Of a DNA stretch of 64,000 nt, positions 54,149 to 64,000 are shown piece by piece. The notes below the pieces were generated by a model that saw only the letters and a list, made by a program, of their open reading frames with translations, was not told where the DNA came from and ran no database searches. The translations under genes and the position numbers were made by a program. Source of the stretch: Odobenus rosmarus divergens (Eukaryota; Chordata; Mammalia; Carnivora; Odobenidae); contig NW_004450276.1 of NCBI RefSeq assembly GCF_000321225.1, positions 5,765,543 through 5,829,542 of the forward strand. Direction: 5' to 3'. Position 1 is the first letter of the stretch, and every line of letters begins with the position of its first letter.

Positions 54149-55519
54149 GTACTAAGACTAATAAGTGAATTTAGCAAAGTTTCAGGATAAAAGGTCAATA
54201 TACAAAAATCAATTGTATTTCTGTATACTCATAAAGGTCATCAGAAATTGAAAATTAAAGCCACCAATTTAGAAGAATATCAGCAATATTTGAAATACTG
54301 TTGGTATAAATATTGGTATTGTTAGTATGAAATATTTAGATATAAATTTGACAAAAGATGTTCCCAGAGACATTAACAAACACTTTAATAAAATGAGAGA
54401 TATATCATGTTCACAGATCAAAAGACTCACTATTGCTAAGATGTCAATTCTCCCCAAATTGACCTACAGATTCAATGCAATTCCAATAAAACGTTCAGAT
54501 TTTTTTTGTACAAACTGACAACTTGATTCTAAATTTTATAGAAATGTAAAGAAACTAGAATAGCCAATACAATTTTGAAAAAAAAAAGAGCAAAGTTGGA
54601 GGATTTACAGTATTTGATCTCAAGACTTATACAGCTAACATAATCCAGACAAAATTGTACTGGTATAAAGACTGACGTACAGTTTACCATAACAGAATAG
54701 AAAGGCCAGTAATAAACCAACACAACTGATTTCCAATAAAGATCCAATGGGAGAAAGGATAACATTTTAACAAATGGTGCTAGCCATATGTAAAAACAAA
54801 AAAAAAGTATGAAACTCAACCCTTACCCTACACAATAACAAAAATTAACTTAAAAAGGATCACAGACCTAAATATAAATGCTAAAACTATAAAACTCCTG
54901 GATGGAAACATTGGAGAAACAGAGACTTTGGGTTTGACGAAGATTTCTAAATTAGTTCATAAAAGCAACTTAGTATAAAAGAAAAAAAAACTGGATAAAC
55001 TGAACATCTGAATTAAAAACTTGCTTTTCAAAAGACACCATTACTAAAATAAAAAGCAAGTCATGAACTGGCAGAAGATATCTGCAGAACCTACAGGTGA
55101 CATGGGACTTGTCTCTAAAACATATAAAGAACTTCAGACTCACATGGGCAATAGATTTGAACAGCCACTTCACAAAAGAAGATACCTGAATGAAAAATAA
55201 ACACATGAAAAGGTGCTCTGCGTTACTAATCATTGGGGAACTGCAAGTTAACATCACCATGAGATTAGAGGGCTCAAATGAAAAAGAATGATGATAGCAA
55301 GGCTTGGCAAGGATGTGGAACAACTGCAACTCTCGTACATTTCTTGTAGGAATATAAAGTTGAATAGCCACTCTGTTAAACAGCTTGGCAGCTTCTTAAA
55401 TATTTAAATATGCACCCATCTCAAGTTCCAGTCATTCCACTACAAGGCATTTACCCAGGAGAAATGTAAGCATATGTTCACACAAAGACTTGTATATGAT
55501 TCCTCACAGCAGGTTTGTT

Positions 55520-55712
55520 TGTTTATTTATTTAGAGAGTGTGCGTGTGCGGGTGGGGGGGGAGGGGCAGAAGGAGAGGGAGAGAGAATCCTAAGCTAGGC
55601 GCAGAGCCTAGAGCAGAGCCAGACATAGTGCTCCCTTTCACAACCCTGAGATCATGACCTGATCCAAAATCAAGAGTCGGATGTTCAAGTGACTTAGCCA
55701 TCCAGATGCCCC
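55520..55712 (-). mobile_element. Carnivore SINE, minus strand
   Basis: GTTTATTTATTTAGAGAGTG, a GTGTGCGGGTGGGGGGGGAGG stretch, GATCATGACCTGATCCAAAA, TTAGCCATCCAGATGCCCC. AGCAGGTTTGTTT and AGCCCAGGTTTATTT flank it. It has diverged. Confidence 0.9.
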
Positions 55713-56192
55713 AGCCCAGGTTTATTTATAGTGGCCATAAACTAAAAACAACTCAAATGTCCATCAACTGGTACACATATTTAAAAAAAAAACCCAACTA
55801 TAGTATATCTATCTATGCAATAAAAGATTCAGCACTAAAAAGGACAAACCACTGAAGCACAAAGAAACATGGTTAAATCAACATTATGCTTAGTGAAAGA
55901 AGTCAGACAAAATAAAGTACATACCTTATGTTTCCATATGCATAATGTTAGATTATGCAAACTAATCTACAGAAATAGTAAGTAGAGACAGGTTGCCAGG
56001 AGACAGATGCAGGGTTGAGAATGACACTATAAAGGGCCATGAAGAAACTTTTGGGGGTGACAGATCTGTCCAATATCTTGCTTCTGATGATGGTTTCACA
56101 AGTAAATATATATCATAAAATGGATGAAACGGAACACTTTAAACATGTGCAGTTTATGTCATTTGCATATCAATAATAAAGCTGTTAAAAAG

Positions 56193-56712
56193 GAGAGACA
56201 GAATGTAAAAAATTATCAACCAACACAAAAGAAAATAGGAGAGAGAAAAAAGAACTTAGAATATGAAGGACGAATAGAATACTAAAAATTAGTCAAACAA
56301 TCCTAAAGATAAGTCAAGATTTGAGAGAGAAAAAGAATATAAACCAGGAAGGACATATAAAAAACAAATAGTAAGATGGCAGATTTAAATTCCAAAAGGT
56401 TTTGGGCGTATTTTGGTCTGTTAGAAGAAAGTGCCTCCCAAAATTTTAAAGAAAAACTTATATATGTACAAAAATAAGGGTTAATATGATGAAGGAATGG
56501 AATATGACTGTAAAGATGAAAATTATAAAAGATTTTATAAAAGGAATTGATAAGATAAGAAGGTTGAAAAAAGAAAGAAGAAGATTTAAAAAAAAAAAAA
56601 AGGAGAGAATGTGATCAGGCAGGAGACTAGAACAAAGCCATACACTAGAGATTTAGGGTATATTTTATCTGTTAGAAGAGACTGTATCTCAAAATTTTAA
56701 AGAGAGAACTTT

Positions 56713-56743
<31 letters not shown>

Positions 56744-56865
56744 GTACACACCAAAAAACATAACATAATGAAAAATAAAAATAAATTCCAAAAGGTCAGT
56801 GACTTTATCAAATAAAAAATCAAAGAAATTTAGTACTGTCAGACTAGATTTTTTAAATTTCATAA
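56193..56865 (+). mobile_element. A-rich L1-associated (5' UTR-like) segment with an internal duplication
   Basis: The wording AGAATGTGATCAGGCAGGAGACTAGAACAAAGCC, GGAATTGATAAGATAAGAAGG and TTATCTGTTAGAAGAGACTG recurs in carnivore genomes, by memory in front of L1 ORFs. A 65-70 bp unit (GTATATTTTATCTGTTAGAAG ... CAAAATTTTAAAGA) occurs twice at about 56400-56467 and 56648-56716. A (CA)n run closes it. Assignment to an L1 5' UTR is from memory. Confidence 0.45.
56716..56748. repeat. (CA)n microsatellite
   Basis: About thirteen CA units in TTTATA(CA)nCGTACACACC. Confidence 0.95.
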
Positions 56866-56867
56866 TA

Positions 56868-56996
56868 ATAGGGGGTATGGGAAGCCTGGCAGCCTCAATA
56901 CGAAGAGCATGTGCCTCTTGATCTTGGGGTAGTGAGTTCAAGCATCATGCTGGGTGTAGAGATTACTTAAATAAATAAATAATTTTTAAAAATAAG
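56868..56996 (+). mobile_element. Old tRNA-derived carnivore SINE, plus strand
   Basis: GGGAAGCCTGGCAGCCTCAATACG, TGCCTCTTGATCTTGGGGTAGTGAGTTCAAGC and GGGTGTAGAGATTACTTAAATAAATAAATA. It is the older short subtype with GTAGAGATTACTTAAA tail, and its head has lost the GGTGGCTCAG wording. Confidence 0.8.
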
Positions 56997-56999
56997 GGG

Positions 57000-59487
57000 C
57001 ATATCCTATGTATAAGGAAACAAAAGTGTAAAAGGATGGAAAAAATATGTACCTTGCAAACATAAAGCAGAAAAAAGCTAGTATAGCTATATTAACTTTA
57101 GACAAAGAAAATTCAAAAATTAAAGTATTACTAGAGACAAACTGAAATACTTCATATGGTAAAAGAGTTGATTTATCAAAAAGATATAATTATTCAAAAT
57201 TCAAAGGCAACAACAGCTTCAATATATATAAAGTAAAATCTGACAGAGCTATAAAGAAAAACTGACAAATGAACAATCTCATTGGAAGATTTTAGCACAT
57301 TTCTCACTATAATTGGCTATAACAAGCATAATCAAACCCAAAAATAATGATCAACAGACATAGATAGAATATTTATCCACAACTACACAACTGTTTCTGA
57401 GTTTACTGAGTATTTGTAACGACTGACCATAGGGTAGTCCATAATGCAAGTCTCAACACAAAGAACTGAAATTGGAGTACCTCTTCTCATCACAAAACAA
57501 GTAGGCAGGAAATTAACAACAAAATGATAACTAGAACATTTTCATGTATTTGTAAATTAAGAAATATATTCCTAAAGAGTCCATGGTTCAACAAAGCAAT
57601 CACAATGAGAATTAGAAATATTTTTAATTGAATGATAAATAAAAATACAAAATATTAAAACTTGTGGCTTTGTAGCTAAAGCCATCTCTGAGGGACATTT
57701 ATAGGCTTTAATGCATATATTATAAGAAAGATTGGAAATCAATATGGTAACTCTCCATCTTTAGAGGTTAGATAAGAATAACAAATCAAAGAAAGTAAAA
57801 TGAAAGAAATAATAAAAGAGCAATAATACGTGATACAGAAAATAGGCATACAACATAGACACAAAAAACGCAGATGGTTTTTGAAAAGATTAATAACTTA
57901 ATAACCTTAAAAGAATAATGAAAGAGACACAAAGAATACACAAATACCTAGTATTAGCAAAGAAAAGGAGAAAATTATTACAAACCCTACAGATGTGTGC
58001 TAATATTGTCATGAAGCTATTAAGTAAAATATAAGTTATTTACAATGTAATGAAATTAAAAATCCAGTTCCTTAGTCACACCGGCAAAATTTCAAGTGCT
58101 CAAAAGCCACATATCATCTTGAACAGCATGGATACTAAACATGTAATCACAAAGAGTTCAGCTGCATGGCATTGCTATAAACAATAAACAAACAACTTTA
58201 TGGTGACAAATTTCATAATTTAAACAAATTGACAAATTCTTGGGAAGAATATAACTTAAACTGACACAACAAGAAATATATAATGAATGATTAGAAGTTG
58301 AATCTCAAAAATCATTCCTGCAAGAATCCCCATTTGGATTTACAAGTGATTTCTTCTAAATATTTATGGAAGAAATAATTCCAATCATATGTAACCCTTC
58401 CAGGAAATAAAAATAAAGAACAAAGGATAGTCTTTTAAACAAATGGTGAAGTGACTGGATTAGACATTAAAAAAGAAAAAAGAACAAAGAACCTTTGCCT
58501 AAACCTCATACCTAATATAAAAAAGTGGATCATATATTTAATGTAAACTATAGCACTATAAAAATTTCAGAAGAAAACCCAAGGGAAACTCTTTGGAACC
58601 AATGGCATAGTAAAAAGTTTTCAAGTATGACACCAAGGCACAATACATGAAAGAACAAAAATAATAAACTAGACCTTATCAAAATTAAAAATTTTTGCTC
58701 TGCCAAAGATAGTTAAGATGAGAAGAAAAGTTATAGACTAGGAGAAAAGATTTCCAACCAAATTTCTGATAAAGGACATATATTATGAACATATAATGAA
58801 CTTTCAAACTTTAATCACAAAAAAAGCAACCAAGTGAATTAGAAAATAGGCAAAAGACATAAAGATTTCACTCTAAGAGGATATACAGACAACAAATAAG
58901 CAAAAAGATGTTCAACATAAAAAATCATTAGGAAAAACATAATTAAAATCATGATGAGATACCACTACACATTTATTAGTATAGCTAAAAAAAAAAAGAG
59001 TGAAAACACCAAACGCTGGTGAAGATGAAAACAACTGCATCTTTCATATGTTGCTGGTAAGAATATACAATGGTGCAGCCACTCTGGAAAACAGTTTGGT
59101 AGTTCCTCTAAATGTTAAACCTAGAACTACCAGATGACCCAGCAACTTCACTTCTTGGTACCCAAGAGAAATGTAGTTAAATATTTTAAATCCAAAAACC
59201 AGAGGGTATGGGTGTGATATAAAGCATGAGAGTTATCTTTGTGTTCTGTATCTTGAATAGTTCCCTATCTTTATATATATAAATCTGTGTATGTAATAAG
59301 TGACATACAAGTAAACACAAACCACTGCACTAATGTCAATTTCCTGGTTTTGATATTAAACTGTAGGTACAGAAGATATAACCATGAGGGGAAAATGGAT
59401 GAAAGGTAAATAAGAACTCTCTGTACTGTCTTTGCAACTTCCCATGAATCTGAAATTATTTCAAATAAAAAGTTAAAAAAAAGAAGC
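57000..59487 (+). mobile_element. Old L1 (L1M type), plus strand
   Basis: Decayed ORF2 from the endonuclease region through 3' UTR. Landmarks are GCAGAAAAAAGCTAGTATAGC, GGCAACAACAGCTTCAATAT, AGAAGATTTTAGCACATTTCTC-like wording, AAGAATATACAATGGTGCAGCC and the 3' end CCCATGAATCTGAAATTATTTC, AAATAAAAAGTTAAAAAAAAG. The RT landmarks are lost. Confidence 0.8.
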
Positions 59488-59547
59488 ATTTCATATTTCA
59501 TAAGTCCAGCATGATTAACATCAAACCTGGCAAAGATATAAGAAAAG

Positions 59548-60396
59548 ACAGAGAAAGAGAGAGAAGATGGTGGAGGAGTAGGGGACCCTATTCCAACCAT
59601 TCCCCTGAATTGAGCTGGATATCTACCAGACCACTCTGAACACCCACAAAAGCAGCCTGAGATGTAAGAAGATATATCAGGATCTCTACAAACTGAATAT
59701 CACAGGAGGTTGGTTTCGAGGTATGAAGCAGGGAGCCCTGATTCTGCAGGAAGATATTGGAAGATAAACGGAAGGGAGAGGGAGCTGATGGGATCTTACA
59801 CTGCCAGATTGCGAAAGCCTCCCCCGCTGGGGATGGGGCACACTCTCGCAGACTAAGAACGGTGGGGAAAGGACTTTAGGGCAGGCCCCCAGACTGAAAC
59901 CTGGAGTGGCAGGGCCGTGCACGCAAACTGGGGGCGGCTGGCGGTTTTAGAAGCACAAAGGGCAGAGATGTGCCCCAACCAGGAGGCGAGGACTGGGAGT
60001 GCTGCTGAGGGGCTGCAGTTTTAGCAGCACACATAGAAATGGAGATAGTGTGACCTGGAGAACTCACTGAAGAACAGACTGCAATCTCTCTGTTCTGAGG
60101 CAGAGGGTTGGAAATGGTCTCTTCAGCTCTGACTCTCGGAAGAGATGCAGTAAGCCGCCAGAGAACAAAAGCCCCCAAAACTGGTTTTCACTGAGCCCAT
60201 CCCCCCCACAGGGGGCAGGGCAACTCTGCCCAAACAGGGTTGCCTCAGTAACTGTGCGGTAGGCCCCTCCCCGAGAAGAAAGGCTGGGAGAACAAGAGGC
60301 TGACAACCCTAAGGTCCCTATAAAACAGATGCAACTTGCTTGGGTTGTGGTCGATAATTTGGACTCTGAATATTCCCTCAACCACCCCTCAACAGA
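59548..60396 (+). promoter_or_regulatory. 5' UTR of a carnivore L1
   Basis: Sequence from AGAGAAGATGGTGGAGGAG through the GC-richer CCCCCGCTGGGGATGGGGC and GGGCGGCTGGCGGTTTTAG to the ORF1 start. It is distinctly more GC-rich than its neighbours. In L1 the 5' UTR carries the internal Pol II promoter; activity here cannot be judged. Minus-strand open stretches across 59686-60417 are chance or antisense reading of this UTR and look like no known protein. Confidence 0.8.
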
Positions 60397-61113
60397 ATGA
60401 CGAGGAGGAACCCGCAAAATAGGAAAGACTCAGAGACTGTGACTTCTGCCACAGATTTACAAATGGATACAGATATAACTAAGATGTCAGAGATGGAATT
60501 CAGGTAGCAGTTATGAAGACAATAGCTAGAAGGAGAAATCGATTAATGGCAACGTACTCTAAGGGCAGAAATGAAAGCTGAACTGGCAGAACTTAAAAAT
60601 GCTATCAGTGAAATCCAGTCTAATCTAGATACTCTAACAGCTAGAGTAAATGAGGCAGAACAAATTAGTGATCTAGAAGACCAACTGATAGAAAAGAAGG
60701 AAAAAGAGGAGGCCTGGGAGAAACAACTTAAAATCCATGATACCAGAATTAGAGAAATAAGTGACACCATGAAATGTTCCACTGTGAGAATTACTGGGAT
60801 CTCTGAGGGGGTGGAGAGAAAGAGAGGACTAGAAGATATATCTGAGCAAACCATAGCTGAGAACTTCCCTAATCTGGGGAATGAAACAAACATTCGTGTC
60901 CTAGAGACAGAGAGGACCCCTCCCAAGATCAAGGAAAACAGACCAACGCCCCGGCATGTAATACTAAAACTCGGAAATCTTAGAACCAAGGAAACCATCT
61001 TAAGGGCAGTTAGGGGGAAGAGATTTCTTATGTACAGAGGGAAGAACATCAGAATAACGTCACAGAGACCTGGCAAGCCAGAAAGGGCTGGCAAGACATA
61101 TTCAGGGTACTAA
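60397..61113 (+). pseudogene. Broken L1 ORF1 (RNA-binding chaperone)
   Basis: ORF1p is the trimeric RNA-binding protein that coats L1 RNA. The ATG at 60397 begins MTRRNPQNRKDSETVTSATD. In-frame stops follow at 60505, 60514 and 60523 (after KMSEMEFR), where a +1 frame reading appears to continue, so a small indel near 60505-60565 breaks the frame. In the original frame, reading is open again from 60571: a coiled-coil-like stretch (LAELKNAISEIQSNLDTL), then the RRM-like part (ITGISEGVERKRGLEDISEQ and NRPTPRHVILKL-like wording). A short deletion before QRPGKPERAG at about 61060 shifts the frame and gives a stop at 61111-61113. Downstream C-terminal wording continues out of frame to about 61260 (PRILYPARL-like block seen as CSQEYFIWQG). 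Length is near the family's usual ~340 residues only if shifts are ignored. Confidence 0.9.
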
Positions 61114-61342
61114 ACGAGAAGAACATGCAGCCAAGAATACTTTATCTGGCAAGGCTGTCATTTAGAATGGAGAGATGCAGAGCTTCCAATACCAGCAGAA
61201 ACTGAAAGAATATGTGACAACTACGCTGGCCCTGCAAGAAATATTAAGCGGGGGGGTTCTATAAAAGGAGAAAGACCCCAAGAGTGATATAGAACAGAAA
61301 TTTACAGAGACAATCCATAGAAACAAGGACTTCACAGGCAAC

Positions 61343-61846
61343 ATGATGACAATAAATTCCTGTCTTTCAATAATCACTCTCAACGTGAATGGCCTAAAAG
61401 CTCCCATAAAACGGCACAGGGTTGCAGACTGGATAAAAAGGACAGGACCCATCCACCATATGCTGCCTACAACTCATTTTGAACCTAAAGATAAATGCAG
61501 ACTGAAAGTGAAGGGATGGAGATCCATCTTCCATGCCAACAGACTTCAAAAGAAAGCTAGAGTAGCAATTCTTATATCAGAAAAATTAGATTTTAAGCTA
61601 AAGACTGTAGTTAGAGACACAGAAGGACACTCTATCCTTCTTAAAGGGTCTATCCAACAAGAAGATTTAACAATTGTAAATATCTATGCCCCACAAATGG
61701 GAACAGCCAACTACATAAGCCAACTGTTAACCAAAATAAGGAGTCATATTGACAATAATACGTTAATTGTAGGAGACCTCAATACTCCACTCTCAGCAAC
61801 AGAGAGATCATCTAAGCAGAAAATCACAAAGAAACAAGAGCTTTGA
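61343..61846 (+). pseudogene. L1 ORF2 endonuclease domain, first open block
   Basis: ORF2p carries the endonuclease that nicks target DNA and the reverse transcriptase. The block starts with MMTINSCLSIITLNVNGL, the APE-like N-terminus containing the catalytic-site asparagine (LNVNGL). The usual QETH motif is PTTH here, so the catalytic glutamate is lost. NIYAP and the GDLN block (usual GDFN) with its aspartate and asparagine remain. At about 61815-61825 a one-base shift turns the expected ETRAL reading into KQEL followed by a stop at 61844-61846. The remaining endonuclease sequence (61847-62060) continues in another frame with wording SDHN-like CSDHNAL readable near 62020-62040. Confidence 0.9.
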
Positions 61847-62698
61847 ATGACACACTGGACCAGACGGACCTCATAGATATATACAGAACATCCCACCCTA
61901 AAACAACAGAATACTCATTCTTCTCAAGCACACGTAGCACTTTCTCCAGAACAGATCACATACTGGGTCACAAATCAGGTCTCAGATGATACCAAAAGAC
62001 TGAGATTATTCCCTGCATATTCTCAGACCACAATGCTTTAAAACTGGAACTCAATCACAAGAAAAAATTTGGCAGAAATTCAAACACTTGAAAGCTAAAG
62101 ACCACTCTGCTCAAGAATGTTTGGGTCAATCAGGAAATCAAAGAAGAACTTAAACAATTCATGGAAACCAATGAGAACGAAAACACATTGGTCCAAAATC
62201 TATGGGATACTGCAAAGGCGGTCCTAAGAGGGAAATACATAGCCATCCAAACCTCACTCAAAAAACCCAGAAAAATCCGGAATTCACCAACATTACACCT
62301 TAAAGAACTGGAGAAAAAGCAACAAACAATGCCTAAGCCATGCATTAGAAGAGAAATAATTAAGATTAGAGCAGAAATCAATGAATGAGAAACCAGAAAC
62401 ACAGATCAGATTAACGAAACTAGAAGCTGGTTCCTTGAAAGAATTAAGACGATCGATAAACCACTGGCTAGACTTATCCAAAAGAAAAGAAAAAGGACCC
62501 AAATTAATAACATTATGAATGAAAGGGGAGAGATCACGACTAACACCAAGGAAATAGAAACAATTATTAGAAATTATTATCAACAACTATATGCCAGTAA
62601 ACTGAGCAATCTGGATGAAATGGAGGCCTTCCTGGAAACCTATAAATTACCAAGAATGAAACAGGAAGAAATTGACAACGTGAATAGGCCAATAACCA
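61847..62698 (+). pseudogene. L1 ORF2, endonuclease end and linker, frame-shifted
   Basis: Open pieces occur at 62161-62388 ([22 protein letters not shown]) and 62515-62748 ([18 protein letters not shown]). They are linked by stops, for example TGA at 62386, and by shifts. The order matches intact ORF2. Confidence 0.85.
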
Positions 62699-63271
62699 GT
62701 GACGAGATTGATCAAAAACCACCAAAAAAACAAGAATCCAGGGCCTGATGGATTCCTTGGGGAATTCTACCAAACATTCAAAGAAGAAATAATACCTATT
62801 CTACTGAAGCTGTTTCAAAAAATAGAAACAGAAGGAAAGCTTCCAGACTCATTCTATGAGGCCAGCATTACCTCAATCCCCAAACCAGGCAAAGACCCCA
62901 TCAAAAAGGAGAATTTCAGACCGATAGTCCTGATGAATATGGATTCCAAAATCCTCAACAAAATCCTAGCCTATAGGATCCAACAATACGTTAAAATGAT
63001 CATCCACCATGACCAAGTGGGATTTATTCCCAGGATGCAAGGGTGGTTCAACATTCTCAAATCAATCAATGTGATAGAACACATTAATAAGAGGAGAGAG
63101 AAGAACAATATGGTCCTCAAAATTGATGCAGAAAAAGCATCTGACAAAATACAGCATCCTTTCCTGATTAAAACTCTTCAGAGTATAGGGATAGAGGGAA
63201 CATTCCTCAAGTTTATAAAATCCATTATGAAAAACCCACAGGGAATATCATCCTCAATGGGGAAAAGCTGA
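62699..63271 (+). pseudogene. L1 ORF2 reverse-transcriptase domain, longest open block
   Basis: The reading contains [56 protein letters not shown] and [20 protein letters not shown], which are the conserved RT blocks in order. It is cut by a shift at about 63240-63270 (after MKNPQG). It runs in a different frame from the previous block. Confidence 0.9.
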
Positions 63272-64000
63272 GAGCCTTTCCCTTAAGATCAGGAACACGA
63301 CAAGGATGCCCACTCTCTCCACTATTGTTCAACATAGTACTAGGGTCCTGACAGCAGCTATCAGACAACAAAAAGAAATAACAGGTATTCAAACAAGCAA
63401 AGAAGAAGTCAAAGTCACTCTCTTCACAGATGACATGATACTTTATGTGGAAAATCCAAGACTCCACCCCTAAATTACTAGAACTCATACAGCAATTCAG
63501 TAATCTGACAGGATACAAAATCAATGCACAGAAATCAGATGCTTTCTTATACACTAACAAGGCAACTGTAGGAAGAGAAATTAGAGAATCGATTCCATTT
63601 ACAAGAAAAACAAAAATCATAAGATACCTTGGAATAAACCTAACCAAAGAGGTAAAGCATTTATACTCTAGCAACTATAGAACACTCATGAGAGAAACTG
63701 AAGAAGACATAAAAAGATGGAAAAACATTCCATGCTTATGGATCGGAAGAATAAACACTGTTAAAATGTCTATGCTCCCCAAAGCAATCTATACTTTCAA
63801 AGCCATCCCGATCAAAATTCCAATGACATGTTTCAAAGTGCTGGAACAAACAATCCTAAAATTTGTATGGAATCAGAAACGACCCCGAATCGCCAAGGAA
63901 ATGTTGAAAAAGAAAAACAAAGCTGGGGGCATCACGTTGCCCGATTTCAAGCTATATTACAAAGCTGTGATCACCAAGACAGCATGGTACTGGCACAAAA
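63272..64000 (+). pseudogene. L1 ORF2 RT end and C-terminal region, cut by the window edge
   Basis: [17 protein letters not shown] wording at 63290-63345 is followed by the catalytic block at about 63418-63450, which reads [10 protein letters not shown] instead of LFADDMILYV (alanine to threonine). A single-base loss just beyond (around 63455) puts a stop (TAA) after NPRLHP. Wording [13 protein letters not shown] and [12 protein letters not shown] follows, and the window ends in [14 protein letters not shown]. About 30% of ORF2 and the 3' UTR lie beyond 64000. Confidence 0.9.

Larger units (their letters stand above)
52385..56192 (+). mobile_element. Old L1 (L1M type), plus strand, with two SINEs
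   Basis: A decayed L1 from the linker/endonuclease region to its 3' end. Landmarks are GAGAAAGCCATATTACTATCC and TTTGATGCAGAAAAAAATTTTTG (53780-53815, RT), GGTATTTGCAGACAACATAATC (54058-54080, FADD-type block altered to FADN), CAATTCTCCCCAAATTGACC, and the 3' end CATTTGCATATCAATAATAAAGCTG. Old and non-coding. A (AATA)n run at 54126-54148 lies within it. Confidence 0.85.
59548..64000 (+). mobile_element. Near-full-length carnivore L1, plus strand, inactive, truncated by window edge
   Basis: One contiguous element: 5' UTR (59548-60396), broken ORF1 (60397-61113 and beyond), inter-ORF spacer (about 61260-61342), and ORF2 (from 61343). It is the only L1 in the window with its true 5' end. It is younger than the L1M copies upstream but carries many lesions. 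No SINE interrupts it. Confidence 0.9.

Noticed and set aside
59686..60417. Minus-strand ORFs (78-117 residues) near 60 kb
   Set aside because: They fall in the GC-rich L1 5' UTR and look like no protein.
60543..61094. Minus-strand ORF of 183 residues
   Set aside because: It is the antisense of L1 ORF1, hydrophobic by reversal of the lysine/glutamate-rich coiled coil, and not a gene.

Overview
This window is mammalian nuclear DNA from a carnivoran, probably a caniform (dog, bear, seal or weasel side). The main evidence is about thirty copies of the tRNA-Lys-derived carnivore SINE (SINEC/CAN-SINE), whose plus-strand copies open with wording like GGCGCCTGGGTGGCTCAG and close with a CT-rich stretch and AAATAAAATCTT tails. 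Carnivore-type L1 3' ends (ACACCCAGTGCT) support this. The species cannot be named from the sequence alone. I found no intact protein-coding gene, no RNA gene that looks functional and no operon-like structure. The window reads as an intergenic or deep intronic, AT-rich tract made mostly of interspersed repeats.

Layout. 1-2.5 kb is mostly unrecognised single-copy sequence. 2.5-9 kb is a deep nest. An old L1 lies on the minus strand and holds a MER2 DNA transposon (itself split by a SINE), a 5'-truncated younger L1 (holding two SINEs), another SINE, and a processed pseudogene of YBX1. 9.4-13.6 kb holds an endogenous-retrovirus remnant, probably ERV-L-like: a possible LTR and primer-binding site, and a decayed pol reverse-transcriptase region, interrupted by an MLT1 LTR and a SINE dimer. 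13.6-17.3 kb is old L1 on the minus strand. 17.3-17.9 kb is LTR material. 18.2-19.8 kb is an L1 with a 5' inversion of the twin-priming kind and clear target-site duplications. 20.5-25.7 kb is further L1, MIR and L2.

26-35 kb is a patchwork of MLT1, MIR, L2, old L1 and SINEs separated by unrecognised AT-rich sequence. At 36.1-36.5 kb a processed pseudogene of ATP5IF1 (mitochondrial ATPase inhibitor) sits inside an old L1. 37-45.2 kb is L1 on the plus strand with SINEs. 45.2-52.4 kb has the least repeat content. It contains MIR and L2 pieces, a truncated minus-strand L1, two well-preserved SINEs and a decayed 5S rRNA-like sequence on the minus strand near 50.2 kb. 52.4-59.5 kb is two old plus-strand L1s. 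From about 59.55 kb to the end runs a younger carnivore L1 with its 5' UTR, a broken ORF1 and a broken ORF2. The window ends inside ORF2.

Nothing here works together as a pathway. The history is one of repeated LINE-1-driven insertion: L1 itself, SINEs, and two host mRNAs copied back into the genome. I found no evidence for a new biological system. The most useful second looks are the 5S-like relic, the twin-primed L1, the two retropseudogenes, the layered insertion order at 3-9 kb, and a possible minus-strand exon with a strong splice acceptor at about 1.47 kb. Family names for the oldest repeats come from memory of consensus sequences and need a RepeatMasker run to confirm.
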